From Bacteroidota bacterium (lineage in GTDB: Bacteria; Bacteroidota; Bacteroidia; JAHEXY01), in NCBI GenBank assembly GCA_023251875.1, contig JAHEXY010000011.1, forward strand, positions 1 to 64,000: DNA of 64,000 bases, in the 5' to 3' direction. Under the pieces are notes generated by a model. That model saw nothing but the letters and a program-made list of their open reading frames with translations. It was not told where the DNA came from and did not search any database. Made by a program: the position numbers and the translations under genes. Shown here piece by piece: positions 10,801-20,600 of this stretch. The stretch's first letter is position 1. Each line of letters begins with the position of its first letter.

Positions 10801-13800
10801 TTTAGAATTTACAGTTATTCTTCTCCCTATTCTGTAATTACCCGGATCTGACAACATGATTACAGAAGGATCGCTATCTATATTTTCACCTAAAACTAAT
10901 TGCGGACAAGATGTATCATACGATGCGGCCATAGATACCGAAGCACTAGTATCATCAGGATTATAAACTAAATTTCCATCGCAATCTCCCGGAGTAATAG
11001 TATCTTTATATTCCCATTTAATTTCGTCTGTTTCTTCGCGTATAACATATAAATCAATAATGTAATCGCAGGTTGAGCAATAATTAATGCAGTTGGCTTC
11101 AAACTCATCTTTATGCAATATATAATCTACATCTAATTGAATAGTGGGATCGGTAAAAGTGAGTACTTGCTCTTTTACCAAAGTATAGGAATCAGCTTTG
11201 CGATTACCTTTAATTAATTTAGTAATAGTATTGTTTGATTCACTAATATCATCTAATAAAGGATGATCACCGGTGTTTACCATACAAGTAGCAATGGTTT
11301 TTCCATCGTTAGTTTTGTATTCAACAGTAGGTACTTCATTAGGATCTACTTTTACAATTTTATAAACACCAAGAGAATCAGAAGGCGTTTCGTTACCAAA
11401 AACTTTCATTAATTCAGAATCATTTACAGAAGAATAGTAAGTACGAATGGTACGTTGCAAACCTCCCAGCATATATGTTTCGTCATACAAGCCCATGTGG
11501 TGTTCTGCGCCAAAGAGTGAAGTTTTTTTAGCCCTGCCTAATTTATCATATACCGTTCTTGAAAATGGATAGTTTTCTGCGTTGGGAATGCTCAAGACTG
11601 TGTCTTTGTTTGAGTAATAATCGTTGATTGGGCCAAACATTTCTTGGGCGTTTTCCCAAATAGGTACATCTACATCTGCTCCTGCACATTCAGGATAACG
11701 AGGTTTTGTAATTCTACCATCGCTATCAAAATCATCAGGACCATATAAATTTCCATTTTTATCTGTAACCAAGGTGCCAACAAAACCCAATTTAGTTTGA
11801 TCGATAGGAGCCGTCATGGTTGAAACAGCAGGGCGGCCCACATAATCATATAAGGTTTGATTGGCTAAGATTTGATTTTGTTCTTGTAATTTTCTTTGAC
11901 TTTGACGGGGTAATCCTAATCCATCAGCAAAAGAAATACCTTCTGAAATTTTTGCATCTTCAGTCATTACACGATTGTAAATCCAGTTTTTATCGGCATC
12001 AAATTGATTGTAATAAAACAGGTACTTTGTTTGTGCAAGACTTAAGGTCAGGCTTGAGTTTGTAAGCGTTATTGTATCTCCATTAGCAGGAGATTCAGCA
12101 TTCCAATTGCCATAATTTTGACTGTTACCAAAACCTCCATCATAATAATTTCCAATGGCTCGTACCCTCCAAATATAATAACCCGAGCCTTCAGTAAGAG
12201 AAAGCTTGAACGAAGTTGAATTATCCGGAGTTTGAATTGCAAATGCTTGACTCCAATCAACGGGAGCTTTTATTTTATATCCATTATCTGCATAATCAGT
12301 GTTGATATTATACAAACGCAATATTTGAATTTCGTAAGTTGGAATATTTTCAGTACAAGTTGTAGTACTTGTCCAATTTAATGTAATGGGATTATTGCTT
12401 ACCGGACTGCTTACTGCAGTAGAGTTAATCGCATCTTTATTGGTAACATCAATGCCATAATCAATTGCAAAATATATTTTTAATTGAAGATTGTTTTTTA
12501 AACTTGCTAAAAGAGAAGAAGAAGTAGACGTGGTTGTTATTGAACTTATTGTAACATTTGCCTGTGAAAATTCAAGTATTTTTGAAGGGTCTAGTTCAAG
12601 CTGGAACAACTGCTCTGGCGAATTTTGGTTAATGCTTAACGAGATGGATTGATTAAGTGAACTTGTGCTTGGGTCTTTTACTGTAATTGTTACGGATGCA
12701 TTGTAATTGCTTAACGAGCCAAGATTATCAACATCTCCGGTATTTAATACTGCCACTAATTTTAAACTGTTAAGTGATTTTGAAAAGCAAGAACCGGAAC
12801 TGGTTCCACCGGAGCCAATCAAGCATTTATACATAAAATCGTTATAAAATATCTTTGATGTGGAAGAAGATAATTCATTATATGAATATGAAACTCCCGG
12901 AACCTTTTGGTTTTTATCGGTTGCTCTATTATTTAAATTAATATAAACATCAGGCGGGGTAGTAGAAAGTAATGAAGTTGTTTTTGTATAAGTGGTTCCA
13001 GTGCTTGATAAGAGATATGAGTAATTACCTGCAACGGTTGCCATTGTTTGAACAATTAAATTGGATGTATTGGATGTTACCGAAGGGCTGCATGTTCCAC
13101 TTACCACACATTGATAATTATAGCCATTATCGGTGCTGGCGGCAACAAACGAATAGATAGAGCCAGTAGCATCACTTATATTTGCAAAATTGCTACCTCC
13201 CGGGCTTGTACTTTTTTTCCATTGGTAGCTGAGTCCACTACCACTTGCTGAAATACTAAGGTTTACTACATTACCACTATATACTATTTGGCTTGGCACA
13301 GGTTGAATAGTAATAGTTGGTAAAGTATTTATAGTAAGATTTGCCGCACTTGAGGTTATAGCACTTCCGCATGTACCACTAACTTTACATTGGTAATAAG
13401 AATTATTATCTGTAGTACTTGTTTTAAAAGTATAATTGGCACTTTTATCACCTGAACCTGTGCTTACGTTTGAAAAATTTGTACCATCTGTACTTTTTTG
13501 CCATTGGTATGTTAGTGTTCCTGTACCACTTGCTGTAACACTAAAAGCTGCACTACTTCCGGCACATACAGTTTGATTAGCAGGTTGAGAAGTAATGGAT
13601 GTAGCAGTATTAAGACTTAATTTAGCATATGATGATGTAGCAGCACCACAGCTTCCGCTCACAACACATTTATAATAAGTTCCATTGTTTGAAGTAGAGC
13701 CTGTAACTGAATACGCTGCATTTGTGGCTCCTGTAATATTAGTGTACGTTCCTGTAGCTCCAGTACTACTTTGCCATTTATAAGTTAAACTACTTCCGGT

Positions 13801-14382
13801 AGCACCAACACTAAAATTAGCAAGACTTCCGGAACAGACAGATTTATTACTTGGATTAGAAGTTATACTTGTTGATTTGTTTACGGTAATTTTTACTGCA
13901 GCTGTATAATATGGCGAAACTACACCAACACAAAGATTACTGACTGTTATTTTACAACGGTAATAAATAGCTGCTGTAAGAGCACGGGGAGTATAAGAGC
14001 TTGTTGGCGCAACTGTACCACCTACTGCAACCGCCCATGCGTCTGCTACTCCATTATCGTCAGATTCTTGCCATTCGTAAGCGCTTATTGCATACAAATT
14101 AGTACCTGTACAGGTAGCAATTGTAAGTGTTAATGCCGCAGGAGTACTTCCTGAACAAATAGTTTGTGCCGAATTTACTGTTGCACCATTAAATGAAAGG
14201 GCTGCGAATAAGTTGTTGGTAGCAAAAAATAAAAATGATGCTATAAATAATGCTCTTGAGAAATTGGGATTAATTTTTTCAGTAGAAAAGTGTGGGAAGT
14301 TCGAAGTCGGAAGTAAGTTCGGTCTTCGGTCTTCGGACTTCGGACTTCCAACTTTAATAAGTTTTGTAATAAGTTGCTTCAT
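4885..14382 (-). CDS. Giant secreted Ig-like/RHS (YD-repeat) protein
   Basis: The 3165 aa protein starts at the only Met before its signal peptide (about residues 38-60, NNLFA). Residues ~60-450 hold several Ig-like domains with recurring VCSGS / VCAGSSAAFSV, YKWQSS / YQWQKS and YKCVVSG motifs, probably disulphide-bonded. A segment at ~780-870 (FDADKNWIYNRVMTEDAK, DGLGLPRQSQRK) marks entry to an RHS shell. YD repeats (YDALGRL, YDLMGNI, YRYNSIGQR) follow to ~2850, then the RHS core (DYLGNVRAVV, DFGARFLDPRVGRW, DPKAEKFPSESPYSAM). The last ~240 residues (from VDPDGKE) are a unique beta-rich tip with no toxin motif I recognise. RHS shells encapsulate their C-terminal polypeptide; whether this one self-cleaves cannot be told. 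The 2227 aa partner lies upstream on the same strand. Residues ~12-32 are encoded by a dispersed repeat. Confidence 0.85.
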   Translation of the reverse strand: MKQLITKLIKVGSPKSEDRRPNLLPTSNFPHFSTEKINPNFSRALFIASFLFFATNNLFAALSFNGATVNSAQTICSGSTPAALTLTIATCTGTNLYAISAYEWQESDDNGVADAWAVAVGGTVAPTSSYTPRALTAAIYYRCKITVSNLCVGVVSPYYTAAVKITVNKSTSITSNPSNKSVCSGSLANFSVGATGSSLTYKWQSSTGATGTYTNITGATNAAYSVTGSTSNNGTYYKCVVSGSCGAATSSYAKLSLNTATSITSQPANQTVCAGSSAAFSVTASGTGTLTYQWQKSTDGTNFSNVSTGSGDKSANYTFKTSTTDNNSYYQCKVSGTCGSAITSSAANLTINTLPTITIQPVPSQIVYSGNVVNLSISASGSGLSYQWKKSTSPGGSNFANISDATGSIYSFVAASTDNGYNYQCVVSGTCSPSVTSNTSNLIVQTMATVAGNYSYLLSSTGTTYTKTTSLLSTTPPDVYINLNNRATDKNQKVPGVSYSYNELSSSTSKIFYNDFMYKCLIGSGGTSSGSCFSKSLNSLKLVAVLNTGDVDNLGSLSNYNASVTITVKDPSTSSLNQSISLSINQNSPEQLFQLELDPSKILEFSQANVTISSITTTSTSSSLLASLKNNLQLKIYFAIDYGIDVTNKDAINSTAVSSPVSNNPITLNWTSTTTCTENIPTYEIQILRLYNINTDYADNGYKIKAPVDWSQAFAIQTPDNSTSFKLSLTEGSGYYIWRVRAIGNYYDGGFGNSQNYGNWNAESPANGDTITLTNSSLTLSLAQTKYLFYYNQFDADKNWIYNRVMTEDAKISEGISFADGLGLPRQSQRKLQEQNQILANQTLYDYVGRPAVSTMTAPIDQTKLGFVGTLVTDKNGNLYGPDDFDSDGRITKPRYPECAGADVDVPIWENAQEMFGPINDYYSNKDTVLSIPNAENYPFSRTVYDKLGRAKKTSLFGAEHHMGLYDETYMLGGLQRTIRTYYSSVNDSELMKVFGNETPSDSLGVYKIVKVDPNEVPTVEYKTNDGKTIATCMVNTGDHPLLDDISESNNTITKLIKGNRKADSYTLVKEQVLTFTDPTIQLDVDYILHKDEFEANCINYCSTCDYIIDLYVIREETDEIKWEYKDTITPGDCDGNLVYNPDDTSASVSMAASYDTSCPQLVLGENIDSDPSVIMLSDPGNYRIGRRITVNSKYDGEARYRDYHTDTLNALLDIEASKFDTLLSLINDTTGSLSALYNYLDNITHGTSSACDDETDESGISNYDFANRFTSSIDQAFGGTGVSTKNVVTSGSPDISIPSNGTSSASQPNTQDVWVVSYDSTETSEGYEGTYTVASSCLEIQIPKIPCDWSPCDNLWVTKESLEASGTKDADMAKWQTDLFSAHGGYYDFESILIDKWKNETNDYTGKQYGTKLYKYFYDRNGNYKYPANIGDEAKLVFTCDDDHAHLAEYSGTTKISDKTHITFKENGTKIFDQDINVVYDHDVTTKYTTDNFAYLEDYVKSVASALDAALSPYGYQVRATGSGTLWYVEIEQDFSITGTSLTHSVAITDDGNTYLNAYLMYSATDNGFYRTEDTDFPYGNGAFNSMITHMIMAKDDDSETDHYNCYDLYIIWQDIVNNYDALYAGFAPNARPGIDLLEYFLSLTGKRYTGFSKESYGKETIDVSSDYSRSANGKRYGYLEYAYKSFPFIYSSILSDQQKNCLDIAGIINGATDNTIKNTNTINTWANPDNWGTSACGTYAWYNPATGKGIADEFDENDTCKAWSMLQACLNSDLDLYADSLSEDLPHCDNSPGSECINEMDTLIKLRALDVMYKRLLGVANIIQLRDGVSQSEASDYALALYDVLTKDFDLTVQKIGSKITGVGTSDQLASIYDFGNRGITVDGITPTSIVSNYSIAHMPSGYKYVPSTSKKTSEILNEELNYKFRSSEHVSTSELKSAVNEICDRHAWDKTQMTAKLSANVSTSTNTSYSRQASASRLTFTANAGTITLHNLTDVNGDALDFTIAGFGTDDPIHLTNSFAYTWGNTMAEVVNPTALKVVSEECDPRNLTYLTDQINYNLDQAKDCRLQKSLEEYDTHCSLPKNINDTLKVSYSVDYHQYTLYYYDLAGNLVEVVPPKGVDVFNYDTNNDGVNDAFPSRQDVKNHTLTTQYRYNSIGQRTYENTPDGGTKHFVYNSIGQLRFAQNEKQVAANVYEYYKYDALGRLIEAGLSSQDITDATYKSSKNIMDYPTTNLTDRMISVYGTGSTTGLKGYLGKNVNKQTYLENRIQYAYNDPDGIANNGDEAYTYYSYDPHGNVQWMGDSIPGGLAMKYIYYKYDLLTGKVKEVRYNEGMKDQFFHRFSYDSDNRVIAVETSRDGVIWDVDAKYQYYAYGPMKRLSVGEDNVQGLDYVYTINGWLKAINHQSLSSTYDPGADGTASSGYAQDAFGMSLGYFNGDFKRYTDKNKNGVKDAGETSSPFNSEFNTTSSEYYYTGKNQLAWDYDNADRYTTSIDGGIDNTKAFNYRPLFNGSITNVAYATQACGDANVKYDGQIKGFKYTYDELYRLTQSNFDYYDGSKWMRNSMQNTIAPLTDYNTSYSYDLMGNITHLARYGANGTTGSSPTSSTKMDTLSYTYVDKNGDGIADNNKLSKINDKVTDYNYAYDLENQNPNNYSYDEIGELTGDAAEGIQSITWTRTGKAKVVTKETTITSGTYTGAITHKQITFYYDALDNRVLKIVSTSYKKGSYTGTLPASTWENTNYILDANGKEMSTYTINSSGTTQLSEEPIYAGERIGMVKPNTSISWNINENAAITHLYTRTLKNKDYELKDYLGNVRAVVNDAKEVNSDGTYRANLLSSSDYYPYGMVMPKSDYSSSDYRYGYQGMEKDNEIKDGGNSYDFGARFLDPRVGRWLSLDPKAEKFPSESPYSAMANNSINYVDPDGKEPEFFLKLTLKGGPTAGVKFKIFSQGAEVKVGGGIDIVGLEVVANSQGTFINYTLANGKTTTIDFKAEYQVKVLGIKQKGSSGFSIDQQWAVKKLKSSQQSISEEIKDGSETVSGSVKVPIPLPEEIPISVEAKIGIRNTEHPVTSSNVNDIPEAAETKVQCTSDTWANYFYAPFASAFGQAPAPRCGTTQDQPAWKEGKSNEQITETHDEAEAIRQRERRDCDNSGAAPGVCDQFGPK
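14294..14352. repeat. GTCTTCGGACTTCGGA-type tandem/inverted repeat (inside CDS)
   Basis: GAAGTTCGAAGTCGGAAG is followed by inverted copies GGTCTTCGGTCTTCGGACTT. It is translated on the minus strand as SPKSEDRRPNLLPTSNF between the start Met and the signal peptide of the 3165 aa protein, giving an unusually long N-region. Confidence 0.8.
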
Positions 14383-14624
14383 ATTTTCAGGGGTATTTGC
14401 TTTTTATACCAATTTAGTTTTGCTTTGAAAGCCATCACAACCAATTATTGGTTATTTCAGAGTCTCTGAGACTTTTTTTCAATTCATCTTACATTGTTAC
14501 TATATAGATATCAATTACTTGCAATTAAATGCATTCAAATTGCAAGAGTTGTTTTTTAACTTTACTATGCCCTCACCCCTAGCCCCTCTCCCTAGGGAGA
14601 GGCGAGTTTGGAATTATTTTAATA
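14383..14624. other. 242-base spacer between the two giant RHS genes
   Basis: No open frame of interest. It contains a small TCAGAG-T-CTCTGA palindrome followed by a T-run on the plus strand (14459-14480), which would face the wrong way to terminate the minus-strand genes, and one C/G-rich hairpin repeat (14569-14605). No clear TAnnTTTG promoter is seen for the downstream gene, which may be read from the 2227 aa gene's promoter. Confidence 0.5.
14569..14605. repeat. C/G-rich hairpin repeat, copy 6
   Basis: GCCCTCACCCCTAGCCCC arm plus a CTCTCCC-TA-GGGAGAGG hairpin, just downstream of the stop codon of the 2227 aa gene. Confidence 0.85.
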
Positions 14625-17600
14625 CTATTTACCTGCCGTATTTGCTGATACCGGCATATTGTATTGTGTTTCTTTAACTGTTTTAATTCCTTCTTCTGTT
14701 TCTGATTGAATTCTCATGAGCTTGCCTTCTTTATTGTATTGATAAAATGTTCCGAAATGTTGATCATCAAATTGCGCTACCAATCGTAATGTATTTGGGT
14801 CATATACATAAGCACTCATTTTAGAATCTATAGGTTGCATTCTTAAATCATCCATATAAACCGACATTGAAGATGAAGCACTAAATATTATTTCGGCACC
14901 AAATGAAGTTTTAGAAGATGAAACCCATTTATCAGGTGTTACTTTGGCTTCAAATAGTTTCCAATGGCCGCTTCTGGCTATTTCTGTAAAAGCAACCATA
15001 TCAAATAAGCTTGAGCCACTGTTTTCTGCAAGAGTTATACTTGGCCAGGTATTAGCATCGGGTGTTCTAATCCATACTTTAACACTAAAGCCTTTGTCTT
15101 TTAACTGTGTATTTTTTGTATGATCACTAAAAATAGGTATGATCATAGATGCGTGGGCTGTATAATCAATTTTAACAGATTTTTCACCGGAATGGGAATA
15201 GTTATTTGATAAAGAAGTTACGCTTGTGTTGATCCCCATTTCTTCGAAACATTTATATCCACTTCCCCCACATTTTGAAGCATCATAATCATATTCAAAA
15301 CCTTCGAACATTACAGATTCATATTCTGCATTGTAAGCCACTAAATAATTTACTTTATTATCATACCCGTATTTAGCAACGCTGTATATATCCATTAGGT
15401 TTTTTTCTTCTAAGGGTTTTCCATCTACTCCGCAAAAAGTAGTTTCATTGGTGGTTAACCAATTTGAATTGTGGTTGTAGTTTGTGTTTTCCCAATCAAA
15501 AAATCTGAAGTCTTTAAAAATACCTGCCTCGTAACTGTGATCAACATCATCATTCATGCTGGTAATATCCGTTTTGTATTGATGCGTTGATTGGGCAAAC
15601 CATTTTCCTGATTGACCGGTTTCAAATGGATTATCGGTTCCGCTAATTTCAAAGTTTTGTTCTAATGCACTTGAAATATCATTTTGATTGGAGAAAATAG
15701 TTGCACTGGCAGCAATTACATTTCCGGGATCATAAGAATTACAAAATTTAATACAAGACATTACTGTTGCACTACAAGGATTATTAGGGTCTCCATATTT
15801 TAATTTCCCGCTTTCATCATCAATAAAAAATTCAGAACCTGTTGTTTTGTGAACTTCATTCATACACGAGTCGGCAAAATCATAGGTATCAAAAATACAA
15901 GAAGTGCTTGCAGAAGGAGAACTGTTGCTTGATGTGCCAGTGTTTATTGTTACTGAATTTTCAGAAATATTTTCTGTTATAAGCCTATTGCTATTAAAAA
16001 CATTTTTGGTTTTAAACTGTGTACCTAAAAATTCAGATATGTTGGTGCCATTAAAATAATAATCTTGCTTCCATTGATTATACAAACTTTTTACCATGCT
16101 TGATAAATTATCGGCTTGCAAATAGTCAGATTCTTTACCTGTGGTTCTTTCTGATGAAGGCCCGGAAGTTGTTCCGTCAGGATTGTATCTATCCATAACA
16201 TCATTTAATGTTGTGGTTAAAAATGCATTTTGCATTGCATTTCCTGTACCCCAATTTAAAAGGCCTTGGTATTCGCTCATGTTGTAGCTCCCAATAGTAT
16301 TCTCAAGTACATTCGTTACTGTTTTTGTAACACTTGCTGAACTATTATCAGATTCTTCAACCGTACTGCATTGCGTACAATCACCGGTATTGGGATCAAT
16401 CACAGAAATGTAATTGAAATCATCGGGCATTGATGGCGATTTTCCATTTTCTTTTTTGTTGAGATAATCGGCAAATTCTTTACGGTATTTTAATTCTTTA
16501 TTCGTAACAATTTCATTGGGTTCATCAAAAGAGCCATACGTTACCAAATTACCATTGCTAACCGTTAATAAATTGGCCCTGTTGCTTTGTAAAATTTCGA
16601 TACTACATTGGCCATCAGCAAAACCATAATAGCTAAAGTTTGTTGTTGGAATTACATATACTTTACCGCCTGAAATGCTTTGCACATTTACGATATTAGC
16701 ATTACCCGAACAAGAGGACCCCGAATAAATAGCAATTAAATCACCCGGAGTTAAATTATCCAATACATCACAATAATCGCCACCAAAAGTAATATGGTTA
16801 GGATTGGTACTTGAAAAAAAACCTGTTGTTGAATTGTTATAAGATAAACTTAAATCACTGCTGGGTTCTATTTTTAATTTTTCGTGCCCTGATTTTTTTC
16901 CCATGTATGGATAATAAGCATGGGCAGGAAAGTTAAAAGAAGTATATTTACCTTGATGCACTTCATTATTATCAAATGCTTGCTGATCAAACAAACCGGA
17001 TTTTTCTTGCACTATAGGATCTCCCGAAACAGGATCGAAATATTTATTAAGTAGCGTACTAAAAGTACCATCTTTAAAGGTGGTAACACTTTTTGTAACA
17101 GCAGGGCAATAAATAATTTTATTTACCAAATAAGTATGTAGATATGTTTCATCTTTGGTTCTAAAATAAGTTGGAAAAGTGTAAGGTATATTTGCAATAA
17201 AAGCAATTGCAACTCCTGCATCTACTGTTACTGTTGAGGTAATATATGCTTCACTAATTTTTTTACTTTCAGTTACAACTTCAAGTTCTTTGCCCATTGC
17301 TTTAGTCCCAAATTGAAAATTTGAATGCATCACGGGAATTAAATCTCCGGGTTCAAAATAATTATAGCTGGTGCTAGCTAATTCTGTAGCAGAATCAGGA
17401 AGATTTATATAATCATATTTTCCATCGTAAGTAGTCATTTTTTTAGGCTGGCCATTCATATTATTGATAACAAACTTAGTGCCTTGGGTAGCCCAACAAG
17501 CATAATAGGTTTTGTTATTTAAAAAACCGAAAGAAGGATTGGGATTACTCACTTTCTTGTTTACATCTGTATATTCAACACCAGAGTAGCCATTGCTAGT

Positions 17601-20600
17601 TGTTCTGTCATAAGGATAATCTTTGCATGTATAGAATTCAGAAGTTGAGAAACCGTCATTGGTAGTGCCATCATATATGTTTTTGGTAACAACACGAGAA
17701 TAGCCAATAGAAGGTGATGGCAATAAAAATTCCCCGACAGGTCCTTCAAATTGAGATTTGTCTTCACCGGAAACGAGAACTTGTGCTTTTGTTGATTCAG
17801 ATCGTTTTTTCAGATAACCCACCAATGCATTTTCTTCTCTAAAGGCTGCAGGTTCATTACTAGCTACTCCGCTGCTTTCTCCATCAATGGTTTCATAAAC
17901 ATATTCATATCCGTAAACCGCAGCATCTGCACTACCTGATTCCAGACCTGAAGTATAACGCAAAAGCCTTTTAACTCTTGGGCCGCCACCTTTTTTTGCA
18001 TGAGGTAATGGAATTCTTAAATAACTTGATGTTACGTCTATTGTTTTGCATGCTGTTGTGGAATTATCACTGTAGTCGCCACTTAATAGATCTACCATTT
18101 GAAGCATTACAGATTCTGCATCATCTGATTGAGCAATGGCAGCTTTGCCGCAATCTTGTCCAATATCTAAACCCTTATTGGCTTTAAAATATTCAAGGCA
18201 GGCATCGCATGGAGCAGAAAAACCACCATCAACATTACTTTCATTTTCATTGGGATTGCCTAATTGTACATAAATACCATCATCAGTTTTTCCTACAGAC
18301 ATTACATTAGCATAGCCCGTGATGTATTCATAGCCGCATTCCAACACATCGTATTTAAATTTGAAATACATTTTCTGAGGATCACGGCCATCGCCATCAA
18401 TATATATTTTTTGTATCCAGTCAACAATGGCTTGTTTGTCGTCATCATTATTGGCCCCAATTTCATCTAAATTAAGATTATAAAAAGAGCCATACGTTCC
18501 ATTTACATCTGTATCTGTAGGATAATTTTGCGCATGAATACTTGTTAAAGGAACCATTGCCAAAGCACGCCTGTCATGTACATATGCATATTCTTTTTGT
18601 TCGTATTGTACAAGAATTTCTCCTCCACTAGGCAAGGTAATTCTTTTTAAATTATAAGCGGCAGGATCAAAAGTTGAAGATGGTGTTTGATCATTCCAAT
18701 CCATCATTTTACTTACCCTGTTTGAACCATCTTCTTGGTAATTACCCCATCCATCTATACCTGCTTCATCATAATTGGGGTTTTGTTTTAAATTAGTACC
18801 ACCATAATTATCTAATGCATCATATTGTGAAGGCAAATCTATTTTGTTTGTTGAGTTACTCGTTTTCGGATATTCATAAGTAAAGAGGTAAGGTGAAATT
18901 CCTGCATTTCTTACATCGCCATATTCAAACCAAAGTTTTTTAAGTGTAAGTTTTCCTTTTTTGTTTGTTGAATCGCTAGCTCCTTTTATTCCACTTGAAT
19001 TAGGTTGGTCGTCCATTAATGAATAATCATATTCAAAATAAATTCTTTTAATTACATCAGCTTTATTACCGTCTTTATCTTTTGCATATAATATAATTTC
19101 ATCTAGTTTTTTTAATGTTTTGTTGCCGGCAAGGTTAATAGTACCTGCAGTGCTTGAAGCTGTATTGTCATCTTCAGCTTCTAATCCATCCAATCTATCG
19201 CTTCTTTTAAATTCAGCAATATATTTATCTGTTTCAACAGAGCTGAGGTAAGCAATTTCTTTATCACCACTTGAAAAAGAACCCATATCATCATCTTCAT
19301 TTGAAGTTTGATTTTTGTGGTGTATCAATCCTTTCCAAGGCATTCTCCAATGGTAATAATTAGTATCCTTTGTTCCATTATCTCCATAAATTTTGTCGTA
19401 ATTAAATTTTGTCCATCCCCCAAAATCATCATTGCTGGGGCCATTCAAGGTTCTGTCGATGTAATTTGGTGTAGTAATTTCTGTCAATAAAAATGATGAA
19501 GCATAGCTATTATCAATTTCGTCACCCATTTTAGTAGTTACATCAGCGTCATTAATGCTGTGATAGCACAAATAACTATCACTTGAAGGAACGCTTACGC
19601 TAATATTTTTTTCATTTTTTTCATAAATGGGCATGGCATAAACATATTTATTGCCTTGTTTATTGGTAATGGCCAACTCTCCAATTTGATTGTCATCTGT
19701 ACGATCAACGGCACTTTCTATATCTGATCTTTGGTTATATCTTTTATAGTGTTTGCTATTAGAGTCTTTTAATTTCATGTCGGCATTGGTATGGTAGCCT
19801 ATATAAGAAGAGCATCCTACAGCTTCTCCATCATTTACAGTTGTTCTAAAAGAAGATCCCAATTGGGGAACATAACCTTCATCTGAATTGGAAATTAAAT
19901 TGGCTGATTCAGCCCAATCAGAACTTGACATAGAAACATGTCCTCCCATATCTCCGATGAAACGAAAAAAATAAGAATCTGATTTATTTTTTTCAAATAG
20001 GTAATCATCGTTTTCGCCATGATCATCCCAACTTGAAATAGAAAAAGAACTACCATTAAAATCTTTCATATTAACTGATTCAGATAGGGAACCGCTAATA
20101 TTAAGGGGGCCTGCATTAACATGTACTCCCAAGCTAGCGGTTGTAGAAGAATTTGTAATTTCTCTTGGATGAAACTCCCCAATTTTATTACTATACAACC
20201 TCAACATACCACTTATACCTTCGCCTACTGCAATAAAGCGATCTGCTCCTGAAAAAGGAGTAGGTAGTATTTCATCTTTAACATTAAAATTATCCGGCCT
20301 TTCAACAGAGTAGTCCATCATATCATTGGCAGTAGCGTTGCCGGAATACATATAACCATAATAGGTGGGCTCAATTGTTGCTTTTGTTGTTTGTTCATTG
20401 ATGGTACCAAAAAGAGATCCCCCGGCACCAACCGGTAAAGGTGTGGGCGTTACATAAATACCGGCACTAAAATCTAAAGTTGATGAGCTTTCATATTCTG
20501 TTGCCGTAGTAGGTATTGATTGGTTGTGTAATGTATAAGCACCGTAACGGCTAGAAGAAACTCCTTGACCAGAGGCCATGGTTGCGTATGAACTACCACA

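Noticed and set aside
14456-14480. Palindrome plus T-run between the two giant RHS genes as a terminator
   Set aside because: The T-run is on the plus strand, while all nearby genes are on the minus strand.
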